Below the pieces are notes generated by a model that did not search any database, was not told the origin of the DNA, and was given only the letters and a program-made list of their open reading frames with translations. A DNA stretch of 23,082 nt from positions 29,539-52,620 of the forward strand of contig KN884570.1 of NCBI GenBank assembly GCA_000934455.1, given 5' to 3'. This DNA is from Apostichopus parvimensis (lineage: Eukaryota; Echinodermata; Holothuroidea; Aspidochirotida; Stichopodidae). Below, piece by piece: positions 9,492-19,300 of this stretch (its first letter is position 1; each line of letters opens with the position of its first letter). Both the position numbers and the translations under genes were made by a program.

Positions 9492-9876
9492 GCTACCTGC
9501 ATAACATGCTACATGCTGAGACATGTCTCACTGCAATTGTTATCCTGTTGGTGTTGAAGTAAATAAAGACTAATTTGTTATTTGATCATCTATTTATCAT
9601 TCTTTCATCCATTGTTACCATCTGTGTAATAAGGACTGATAATTGGTTGATATGCCTGAACTTGGCAGTTATCCCAGTCAGGCACAGGCTGTGTTGGGTT
9701 AGCCTTGCACAGTGTAGAATAATTTTTCATTGGACTTAGGGCCTATTCATTACTACTCATATTTCAGCAACAATTTTGAAGTGTTCTTATTTTTTTCATT
9801 TGGCAAACGTAAGAGAAAATTTAAAACACTGCCTAAAAAATAGCAATTCCTGGAGATACATGCAAGGCAAATATAG

Positions 9877-10038
9877 CACCAAATGTTGCACCATTTGGCG
9901 TCTAGCCCACCTTCGGAGGGCAAAAATTTTCCAAAGGGGAGGGGGACACCCCCTCCCCTTAAACCCCTCCCCAGGACGGCAATTACCCCCAGGAGGCGAT
10001 TACCACCCAGACAAAAAAATGACCTGCGGAGAACACTG
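9877..10038. repeat. Right subterminal region with GC-rich inverted runs
   Basis: GCACCATTTGGCGTCTAGCCC echoes the GCACCAAATT units near 9115 and 9193. It is followed by a palindromic run (AAGGGGAGGGGGACACCCCCTCCCCTT, 9937-9961 region) and the right TIR. The open frames across this stretch look like artefacts of low complexity. Confidence 0.5.
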
Positions 10039-10401
10039 AGAGGGTGGCCTGGAATTTATGTAAGCATTGCTTCTGCCAGGTCTCCCCCGCAGTGATAATT
10101 ACAATGTATAAGATTGTTCTTGTGATGACTGTATGTTTACTTCAACATTTTGATGCTTTTGTACTATCTTCTATGTATTTTTTATATTATCATCTTGCGG
10201 AAATAAAGAGAGAATAAATACGCTTGTAATCAAAAAACTATTGGTGGAAAGCTGTCCTCCAATATTAAAAGCACATAAAACACTGGAGACCAATCCCACT
10301 CAGTTCCCATCGGTGGCATTAGAATCTTTACGTAAAGCCGTAATGGAAATAAAATGTCATTGCAAATAGTATTAGTGATAGTACAAGTTCTACTGTTGTA
10401 G
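10039..10401. other. Spacer with AATAAA signals
   Basis: No coding frame is supported. AATAAA occurs at 10202-10207 and 10213-10218 on the plus strand, but no gene upstream is recognisable that would use them. Confidence 0.35.
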
Positions 10402-10909
10402 TACTAGTAGCATGGACACTTCGTATTCCGGACATCTAAGCCTTAAAACACCCCAAAACTATATCTATTTGGTATAAATCACCTGAAAATATACTTGATA
10501 TGGTGGGAGAAGTGTGTTATATTACGATACACGGCCAAACTTTCTTTCCTGCAAACTGTTTTCACGTTGTATTCCAAGAAGATTCTTGTGATTGTGGAAC
10601 TGGTATTTCTTTGCTAGAGTATTGCAAATTTTCGGACACACAGTCCCACAATGTGGCGCTGGTGATAAAATTGGTGGCGCAGTTGCTCTTTCAGTAATTA
10701 TAACAGACTTCATAGATCTCCGTCATTTTATTGACAAATATGTAAGTATTTACTAGCACACGGGTCATTTTGGAAAGAAAATAACTGTAGCTTTGTACTT
10801 TTTGGTGAAATTTGGCTCTTCCTGTAGGTTGTCACGGTGAAATCGTGTAAAACTTAGGGTGTCCGAAATTCGTAGGTGTCCGAAATTCGCAATACTGACT
10901 ATACTAGTA
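10402..10909. mobile_element. Candidate MITE of about 508 bp with imperfect TIRs
   Basis: TACTAGTA occurs at 10402-10409 and again at 10902-10909. About 20 bases inside each, the sequence TCGTATTCCGGACATC on the left and, inverted on the right, GCGAATTTCGGACACC line up at the same distance. The right side carries a second direct copy of GGTGTCCGAAATTCG (10858-10872 and 10875-10889). TACTAGTA is self-complementary, so it could be part of the TIR or an 8-bp target duplication. The enclosed frames on both strands match nothing I recognise. Confidence 0.45.
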
Positions 10910-11000
10910 ATATTGGTAGGACGCCTATGCTTATCAACTTACGAACAGCTGCTGCGCTAGGCTTCACTGTAGAGTAATTAACTGAATTACCTGCGAAGTT

Positions 11001-11273
11001 GTGCGGGCTGCGTATTTTTTTTCCCAGGACGAACGTGGGTTTCAGGTTTTTCAGGAATTTACAAATTCGTTTGAAATCAGGGTTAGGGTTTAGATAGTGG
11101 GTAAGAGATTAAATTTTTTAGAAAATGAAGGATTGTCGTTCATAATCTGGGGTCAAAACTAGGAAAAAAGATTCACAATATGTTTTTTGAAAAAGCGTCA
11201 CATGTTTGGAATCCAGGGATTTGATTGGCCGATGCCCACGTTCGTCCTGGGAAAAAAAATACGCGTGCGGGCT
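11001..11273. mobile_element. Mutator-like MITE, 255 bp, perfect 30-bp TIRs, 9-bp TSD
   Basis: The inverted repeats 11010-11039 and 11235-11264 are identical over 30 bases (starting GCGTATTTTTTTTCCCAGG). They are flanked directly by GTGCGGGCT on the left (11001-11009) and right (11265-11273). A 9-bp duplication with long TIRs is the hallmark of the Mutator (MULE) superfamily; Merlin (8-9 bp) is the alternative. The 195-base core has no coding capacity and includes a telomere-like CAGGGTTAGGGTTTAG (about 11080-11095). The perfect TIR and TSD suggest a recent insertion. Confidence 0.85.
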
Positions 11274-11989
11274 GAAGGTGAAAGTTATAGAACCAAGTCT
11301 AGTACAACGAACCCGCAGAGCACCTATTAGTGAAGTTCCACACGTTGCGGTTGTTCCAAGGTAATATTTTTCCCGAACAAAGTTAAAGCCTCTGAAACTA
11401 TTTTTCTATCGGGCAACCTGTCACAAAGAAGCTTCCAGACTTCCGGAGATGAGGGTGCAAGAAAATAAAATTTACTACAACCGTTCACGGATTTTCACCC
11501 TTTTAAACAAGTTTAGCATATTTTCTGGGGTAACCACTGATTTCTCGGAATAACCTCCTCATTTTGATGAATTTTCTAGAAACATGTTGTAGTGACCTTC
11601 GGTCTACCTAATCCTATAATGTTTCACATTTATCACAAACGTAAAAAAAACATATAAAGAACTATTATCATTGTGCACGCCATTTCCCCGACAGACTACT
11701 TACTTCAATGCGAAAACGGAACTATATATAGGGTACTTTAATCGTGATATGGTTGAGGAAGAATAACGTCATGTGCAAAACATGGCTACATACGCGTACA
11801 TGTATTCCATTTGTTAACTCCAGAACCGTGATCTGACATGTTACTAGTAGTATTCCTTACAAGATAAAGGTTATTCCTCTAAAAAGTGGACAAACAAGTT
11901 ATATCAGTTTCTGTATACGGTAATCTTTGCACCAGTCTTCCTTATTTTCACAAATTATTCTCTTTCCCCCTGAAGGCAGAAAAGCAGTG
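11274..11989. other. Spacer between two MITEs
   Basis: No gene or clear repeat is seen. AT-rich sequence with short, unconvincing frames. Confidence 0.4.
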
Positions 11990-13003
11990 ATGGTAACCAG
12001 TGGCGTCGTGCCCATTGGGGCCCGGGGGGGGGGGGCACGGGCCCTCCCAAATTTTGTCAAAGGTGTCATAAAATTTTGTCATAATTTAAAAAAAAAGTGT
12101 TTTCGAACAGTGTCACGACTGAATTTCTTGTAGGGCCTACGAGAAATCGGGCTTCTGTTGACTGCTTGGTCAATGGTTGTTGATATTCAGTCAAACGAAA
12201 GAGTTAAATAATTACTGGTTGATAACTAATGAACCAAATGTGCCATCAACGCTGCCATCGTTGAACAATATTATATATATATGTAGTCCCAGAGTAAGTG
12301 CAACCCGTTACCTTTGCCAAAGTCACTCAATTTTCCATGAAAAAAATGGCAAATTTTTCTAAGCCTGTAACAAAGTTCGGAAAGTTAAGATAAATGTAGT
12401 GAAGAGATTATGGGACTCCATGTGAACTTCTTGCAATCAGTTCGCTAAAAGGTCCACCGGGATAAATTTTCCTCATGATCTGATAGGTTGTTTCGAAAAT
12501 ATGAATAATGATCATTTCAAATACAGTCACAATTAACCTGGAAAATAATCACTTCATTATCGCACGTTTTACCTTAGGTTTCGCTACTTTCGCTTTTTCT
12601 GCCCATGTTTTCAAACGGCATAGCTCTTTCTTCACCCAGTCACCACTTCTCACGGGCATGGGCGGCGATCATGGGTCAGCCAACACAAAAATGTTTCGAT
12701 TTCTTAAATTTTGGGCGCTTCTGGGAGACGAGGAATTGGTAAACTGAGGAATAAATGGCGATCACTTCCTTCGAGAATATTTCCCAAAATTAAAAATTGC
12801 CGGAAATTTTTATCAATCTTAGGGGTGTTGCTTACTGCCATAAGGCACGGGAAGTGCCGTTTCCTGCAATCTGAGGGGTCTGCCAGACGAAAAATTTTCT
12901 TGTACGCTGCGCGCCAACCCGTGGTGGCTCTCCGCTTAGATAGTCATCACCTGCTCACGGGCCCCCCCAAAATTTATTTTCGCACGACGCCCCTGATGGT
13001 AAC
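11990..13003. mobile_element. Non-autonomous hAT element, 998 bp, with 8-bp TSD
   Basis: ATGGTAAC is perfectly duplicated at 11990-11997 and 12996-13003, directly outside ends reading CAGTGGCGTCGTGC (11998-12011) and, inverted, CAGGGGCGTCGTGC (12982-12995); the TIR matches at 13 of 14. CAG-type ends plus an 8-bp duplication define hAT. Just inside both ends lie G/C runs (GGGCCC...). The interior has frames (for example 12508-12747) but none shows a hAT transposase, BED finger or dimerisation motif. It is probably mobilised in trans. Confidence 0.87.
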
Positions 13004-13855
13004 AGCTGATAATATGCTAAAACAAGCATTGCATTAGGTCGTTTATATAGCTCTTTTTCTCCGACAATGGTTAACCTTTCCAGCGGATGTGTACTATACG
13101 TATCTACTTGTGGTACGGTACATATGAATCAGGTATTACGACCATGTACATTTTTTTAATATAAGAGAGCCTGAAGTTTTCGTCATTTGTAAACAAACCT
13201 CTTTACTTATAGCAGTAAACAATTTTCGTACGCTGCACCTATATAGGCCTAAAATTGCCCCATTTATTGCACCATATCTGTACTATTCATTCATGCTCTC
13301 CAACATACAAGCCATACAAAAGAAAAACAGATGCTGATTGATAATATTTCAAACTGAAAGGATGTTCTCCTCCTGTCGCGGCTTTTTGGCACTTTTTCCT
13401 GAGATGTGAGAATACTCTGGCGGATTGATTTAGACTCTAATACTAGGAGTATGCCACCTCATAGAACTTTAGGTATCGGGCATTATAAATCACCCTGGAA
13501 CACATCACATGACCCTCCATGCATGTTACGCGCGTACGCGCGTATTTACTGTGTGATAGTTTCTCCAGATTTGTTACACTCGATGAATTCATGCTGCTCG
13601 CAAGAGCTTGTCCACTTCTTGTCTTCATTTCACATTGGAAAGTCAAAACAAACGATGGATTAACCTGTAATTAAAGCTCAACATATATGTACAAGTTTGA
13701 CCAAAAAACGGAATCACGGGAGCTGAATCTTTTGTTTCTTGAGTCACTTTTTTTTGTCGGATAGGTTATATGTTTAATAGTGTTATCTAGTTTTGCGAAG
13801 TTTGGTTACAGTATATTACTAGGCCTAGACCTACCAAGTATGTATAGTAAAGGCT
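13004..13855. other. Spacer without supported gene
   Basis: Overlapping frames on both strands at 13406-13663 have no recognisable motif and are not called. The stretch contains a CpG palindrome (separate entry). Confidence 0.4.
13528..13543. repeat. 16-bp perfect CpG palindrome
   Basis: ACGCGCGTACGCGCGT equals its own reverse complement and holds six CpG steps within AT-rich DNA. It may be a protein-binding site or a chance remnant; nothing nearby decides. Confidence 0.6.
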
Positions 13856-14155
13856 TCATAATTGACGCACCCCCGTAATTGACGCACCTTCAATTTTCAC
13901 TAGCAACGATACAGCAGGCCACCTAAACTTTTTGCAGTCAAGCAGAATTACATATTTCATGAGTTTGAATCCATTTCAGCTATTTGCTGACCAAATTGTG
14001 GTATTTTTAAGCTTTTAACACCCTCTCCCCAGTTTCCCCAGTTTTGCACGTTTGTTTTTCTGAGGAACTACACATATGAAAAACATACAGTTGAGTGATT
14101 TGGATTTTTCCTTGATAGATATCGTTGATCAAATCCTTAAGTGCGTCAATTATGA
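13856..14155. mobile_element. Candidate 300-bp TIR element (TCATAATTGACGCAC ends)
   Basis: TCATAATTGACGCAC (13856-13870) is exactly inverted at 14141-14155. The left end carries a second direct copy of TAATTGACGCACC 18 bases further in. The similarity may reach outward (GGCTT / GGGCT), so the true ends could be a few bases wider. No target duplication is evident, and the interior is non-coding. Superfamily unassigned. Confidence 0.6.
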
Positions 14156-14752
14156 GCCCACCAAGCTACTGTAGCAAAGACAGTGTTAGAATTTAGTAAC
14201 GTTAGGCTATGGCTAGGCTCAGCTTGTTAAATACTATTCCGACACCTCTGTTAAGTGCTTGAATGAAAATAATCTATATCAAGGTTGCATATGGGGTAAG
14301 GTCTAGGCTAGGTGATGTTTGTCAACAAATTGGCAACGACATGCCGTTCTCAGTTATTGGGTTACTACTGTACTTGCCTAGGCCTAGGCTATAGCCTAGT
14401 ATTAATACTTTGCACATTAGACATGGACAGCTTTATCTGTTATCAGCCTAACCAATGTCAGGTGGGCATAGAACAGCTGATTTATTACACGCAATGTTTG
14501 ACAAATTAGCCATGTAGTTCGGCTTGCTTGCAGAATACCTCACAACACAAAGCTCCATGCTGTATAGCTGGCTACATCGCCGCACAAACTAGGTAACCAA
14601 ATTATCCTTCAGAAATTTCCCTTTCACACTATGGAAAAATCAAAATAAGAATGAGAATCTGATTACCATGTAAGTGATATCACAAATAAATTTAGTTTTT
14701 ATTAGGTTTCATAGTAATAATATTGACAATGAAATGATGGATTGTTTAAAGA
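14156..14752. other. Spacer rich in CCTAGGC-type palindromes
   Basis: No gene is supported. AGGCCTAGGCTATAGCCTAG at 14380-14399 and neighbouring GGCTAGG/CTAGGC words form overlapping small palindromes. Confidence 0.4.
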
Positions 14753-15010
14753 AGGAATGGCAAAATTTAAACTGTCCTGATGGTGAAGTCAAAATGGAAA
14801 TATATTGAACTTAGTTTGGTTCTGGCATTTCTATTCGTATTGAACTTTTCTATAAATGGTCGTTCAAAAAGGAATGACAAAACATTAACCGACCTGGCGG
14901 TGTAGCCACATCAACATGATACACTGAATCTGGTTTGTTTGTGGCATTTCTCCTGGTATTGAACTTCTCTGCATGAATGAACCGACGGTGTAGCCACAAC
15001 AGCATGATAA
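14753..15010 (+). repeat. Diverged tandem repeat, period about 118 bp
   Basis: GGAATG(G/A)CAAAA begins at 14754 and 14871; TGGCATTTCT(A/C) begins at 14823 and 14942; CGGTGTAGCCACA occurs near 14899 and 14985. Periods are 117-119, covering about 2.2 copies. Non-coding. Confidence 0.65.
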
Positions 15011-16134
15011 TTATATTCTTTCTATGTCTCTGTGTATTACTATACAGATGCCATAGCCAAACTCCATGAAGGGTGTTGCTTTAAAGTTTGGGGTTATTAT
15101 GACATTACTCTATTTAGTTTGATAGGAAGCAGTTACTTGACTTCTTCAGTATCCAATCCAGTGTAAAGGTTCATATCGCATTTATCTGGAATCGTTAGCA
15201 TTCCATTCTCACTTACATTCATTAACATATATCAGCAACTTACGATTGATTAAAGAGAGATTACTGTGATAGAATTTTTACCTTAACACTTAATGAGTAA
15301 TTAGCCTTTTTGTACAAATTGACAATTTTGCTGGCTGTCCTAATTATGAATGCACACCACACCTTTCTAATATTTTAACTCAACCAATCAGATCATCCCT
15401 ATCATGTAACGTCAGACAGTAACAAACCGCCTGTTTTTCTCATTTGATAGGTACATTAATGTACTACTGTATGTAGGCCTAAACTACAAGATGTAGCTGA
15501 GCCATGCATTTTAGCAATTTCCTTTACAATAAAATCTCTAAAGACTAGAAAAATAAGCTCTTAATAGACGTACAGTATACAAATATTCGTTACGTGTATT
15601 GAAGCTTTTGTTAACATGAACAAAATAGCAAGCCTAACACAGTAAGTTTGGTCATCAAGATGGACAATTTGGTTATCTCTGTCCACAGTACTACCATTAA
15701 AAAACTGCCTCTGTAGGCCTACATACTATTCTTTTTAACTACAGGCAAATGATAAATAATATAAATTATATCATATTTGAGACCTTTATCAATAATATAG
15801 TATTGTACATGTTTTCTGAGTGAGCAATAATTTGATAAGGTCCCATAATATCTCTTAATTCGTAATCAAATTTTAATACATAATTCTTACGTCATGGTCA
15901 TCTTAATTATGGACTTTGAAAGTAACTCTGCTGTACTGTATGGTGTCCGTCTCAAAGATCCAATAAATCTGATGAGATAACTGTTTTTAAGCTTCTTTGA
16001 AATGTACTCAGAAGTAGCTACCGTACCTTAAAGTCATTTGTTTGCTAATTCTGTTTTGTTGTTGCTTGTACATCATCAACAATCAGGAACTGTAGTAATC
16101 ATAGAATATATTTACGGTTCTTATTTTCCTGTAG
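15011..16134. other. Upstream region of the RPUSD3-like gene
   Basis: AT-rich, no open frame. It must contain the 5'UTR intron and perhaps the promoter and first non-coding exon of the downstream gene. I cannot place a transcription start. Confidence 0.4.
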
Positions 16135-16145
16135 ACTAACCTGAA
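16135..16145 (+). promoter_or_regulatory. 5'UTR exon start after a splice acceptor
   Basis: A pyrimidine-rich tract ends in CCTGTAG at 16134, a good 3' splice site. TAA at 16137-16139 is in frame with the ATG at 16146 and sits inside this short leader. The ATG is therefore the first possible in-frame start if the acceptor is used. Confidence 0.55.
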
Positions 16146-16380
16146 ATGAGTGTGAGGCTGAGTCAATGCTGCAGCAGATTACTGCATGTCCAACTGGAGG
16201 AATCATGGCAGAAGTCTGAGATTAGATTTGCAAGGAAGATTCACGCTGCAAGGTATTCATCAAAGTCCAAACAAGTTCAGCGAGAATCTCTTATCCATGT
16301 TGACCAGTCCAACACTAAATCACCTGAGAATAAAGAAGAGTTGTTAAAGATCTTAAAGTCAAACATTTGTTCTCATAAAG
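16146..16380 (+). other. RPUSD3: RPUSD3-like coding exon 1 (presequence)
   Basis: 78 codons plus one base. It ends ...CATAAAG with donor GTTTGT at 16381. Intron phase 1; the trailing G joins AT of exon 2 to give Asp of the DGLLV motif. The first 40 residues have many Arg/Lys/Ser and few acidic residues. Confidence 0.85.
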
Positions 16381-19300
16381 GTTTGTAACATCTGTTTCCA
16401 AATTTTAAACCATAGCATGTACCTTCCCTAAGTTACTTTTCTTTTGGTGTTGTTGACAATGTTACTGTTCAAAACATTTAAGGTTACACAAATTTATACA
16501 GAATAAAGTATTTTAACCAATTATAAATAGAAAAGCAAATATTAACATTGTTACAAGAACGACTCAGGCCCAACTAGAAAACCTAAACTTTTCTCTTGAC
16601 TGACAACTTGCAATTATAAACTTACACAATTAATACAGAATATACTACCACACCTATTAAAAGAGAGTTGGAAAATCAGAGTCAGAAAACAAATCATTCA
16701 GTTAAAAACCATTTGTATTACAATATGTCATGACTAACATAAAGAGTGATCCAGTAGAATACAGAGGTAACATGAATATTCAACAGGCCTGAGAAATTCA
16801 AATTCGCTTCCCCATTCTACTTATAGTACAGAATAATGAGCCCACGTACTCATTAATTTAGCAGCTAGCCATCCTTCAAAGTCGATCGTAGTCCATTCAC
16901 TTTACAGTATGTCTCTTTTTGATCATGGCACTAACCTCGTCGTGCCCAATATTTTAGTTCTCACAGACTGACATGCATCTCCGATACCAAATTGAAGTTT
17001 GAAGAGTTGTAAGTCTGTGTTATCTGACTTCTCTTTACACATTCACAGGTTAGCTAACTTTGTGTGTGTGTGTGTGTGATCAGGGTTTAATGCTTAAGTA
17101 CTTCAGAGGCAAAAATAGTAAATGACATGTAAAAGAGGAATTGACAATCTAATCATCCTGGTGAAATTTCCATTCAGTTCCTACATGTGTGGCATTTTTT
17201 GAGATTATATAATATTTAGACAAAGTTTAACTTTGAAACAAACCTTGATTCTCAACAAAATTTGAATTAAATAAGCTTCTTCAAATATGTACATTCGGGC
17301 TCATTGATTTTATTGTAATATAAGCTTTAAATAACCCTGATGTGAAAGTCGAAAAAAGGAACCCAATCCAAGGTTTATAAAACGAAATACAACATTCACA
17401 CGATAGCCTACTTACATTACATTTCTCTGCTACAAACCAAAAGGGAGTGTACCTCTTAACTGTGGCAATCATCTTCTTTGTTGTACATTATTATATCTAC
17501 TATCAGAGCATGTATGGAAATGGTTTTTGCATAATTTGCAAAACACTGAAATTCCATTTCATGCCCCACCTGTCACTTCCTCCCACACCCCATTTCTTCC
17601 TCACGTCTCCACAGATGTTGGGTGCTAACTATCTCTCCGTGCGTAGCTTCTGTAATCTCTATTGATTGCAATTGTAGTACAGTATATTGTGAGTTTGGAA
17701 GAATTTTCTTTGAAACACAGTTTTATTTATTTAGTGACAAAGAAAAATGTGACTCACTCTGTGTTTTTGTTTTCCTATACTTTGTTTCTATTTAAAACTA
17801 ATGATGTTGAATTACCCTGTATTTTGATGTAATGGTAAAATACAAATCATATAGACATGCCTGAGACTGCTAGTGTTCAGCTTGTACTTGTAGTACACTG
17901 TAGACTGCATCAGAAGTAAATGAAAGGGTATATCAAAGTATTAGTTTAGTGAATCCAAAGGTTTAGAAAGCCAGCAGGAACTCATTTGAAACACTATCCA
18001 TGAGATGATCCGGTACAAATACTAGCTTAGATAGCAAGCCTTCTCATTTCGAAGAGAATTATGAGGCAGGCATTCCTGGTTGGGGACTGCCATTTAATGT
18101 CCCCATTGATATATGTATTGATATACCTTTGTCATTGTTTTACTAAAATGTTTTTGATTTATCAATTGATATCTGCAGATGGTTTACTCGTGATTGCAAA
18201 ACCACCCGGGGTGTCAGTCAATACAGGAAAAACGGACGCTGTCTCAGTCACTGAAGTCGTACCTCAACTGGCGGAGGCTTGCAATCTACCTTTTCTGGAG
18301 ATAGTCAAAGCACCAGAGAAGTTAGTATCATGTTCTTTGTCTCCTCTTAGTCGATGCCAAAAGTTGTTATGTAGATGATAGGTTTGTCTTTGTTCTTTAA
18401 GTATGCCCTGTGATTTTATGCAGAGACCATGAGCAAAGCTGTAGGCATTAATGTATGTAGTTAAACTTGGTTGGCACTAACAATTAAATTGAAGTTACTA
18501 TTAGTGATCGTATTATGTAAAGTACCATTTGGAAAAGTCTTTCTAATAGCACACCCCTCCAGATTCAGTCGAAAGTAAATGTAAACGAATAGTAAATAAT
18601 GTGTTCAAAAAATAAAATTAAAGGAGATTTAAACCGTGGGGTTTTGCAGTGACTTCAGAGTAGAGATTACTATTCTTATACCCTCTGTGAAATAACTGGT
18701 CAAAACTACCTTTCCCTGAAATTCTAGGAATTTTCTAACTATTTTTTCAAACCTACTGTGTTGGCGGCCATTATATAACAAAGGGAGCTTCAAAAAAGAC
18801 GTCAGTGAGCTACATTGTTAGTTAAACAATTCCCCTCTCTGCATATGAATGGTACACTCGCTCTCGGAGATTGGAGGGAAGTTGGTGCAAAATGCCGGAT
18901 TGCTAAGCATTTGTTTGTGTAAACAGGAGAGGGGCAGAAGGAGCAGGGAAGGGAAAACGATATTATGTTATTCCTGACAAAAAAAGATTTCCAGAGAAAA
19001 GTGAACGTACAAAAACACCAGGCTTGCCCCTCCGTCCCAGAACTGTCGGCAGTTCTAGCATCATATAGTAGCTGCCAATGTTGGCCACAGATGCGATCTG
19101 TTTAGCAAGCTCAAGGTCTTGTTGTGTCAGTTCCTCCACTGTGTATTAATTCTCGAATTGATAGCAGTCAAGTTCAAATGCATCCATGTTCTCTATTTTT
19201 CAATGTTCTCGAGCCCGGAAAGTGTTTCGGAAGAAAATTTGACTACATATTGCCTTAGTTATTATGAACGGCGCATAGGATATGTATGTGTTGAAATGTG

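Larger units (their letters stand above)
8755..10038 (+). mobile_element. hAT-like DNA element, 1284 bp, internally rearranged
   Basis: The left end CAGTGTTCTCC (8755-8765) is exactly inverted at the right end (10028-10038). Further in, TTTTGTC-GGG-G is shared by both ends, giving an imperfect TIR of about 32 bp. The direct repeat AGAGGG flanks the element immediately (8749-8754 and 10039-10044). The CAG...CTG ends and subterminal pattern are hAT-like, but the duplication reads six rather than eight bases, so the class is inferred. Inside are a GC-rich repeat cluster, direct repeats 8941-8981/9385-9425, a nested end at 9287-9297 and a short acidic coding tail. Confidence 0.6.

Noticed and set aside
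12508-13037. Open frames as possible hAT transposase
   Set aside because: No zinc finger, catalytic or dimerisation motif; they lie inside a non-autonomous element and partly extend past its end.
18061-18178. Upstream part of the open frame containing RPUSD3-like exon 2
   Set aside because: The acceptor at 18178 and family similarity begin at DGLLV; the earlier codons are intron read-through.
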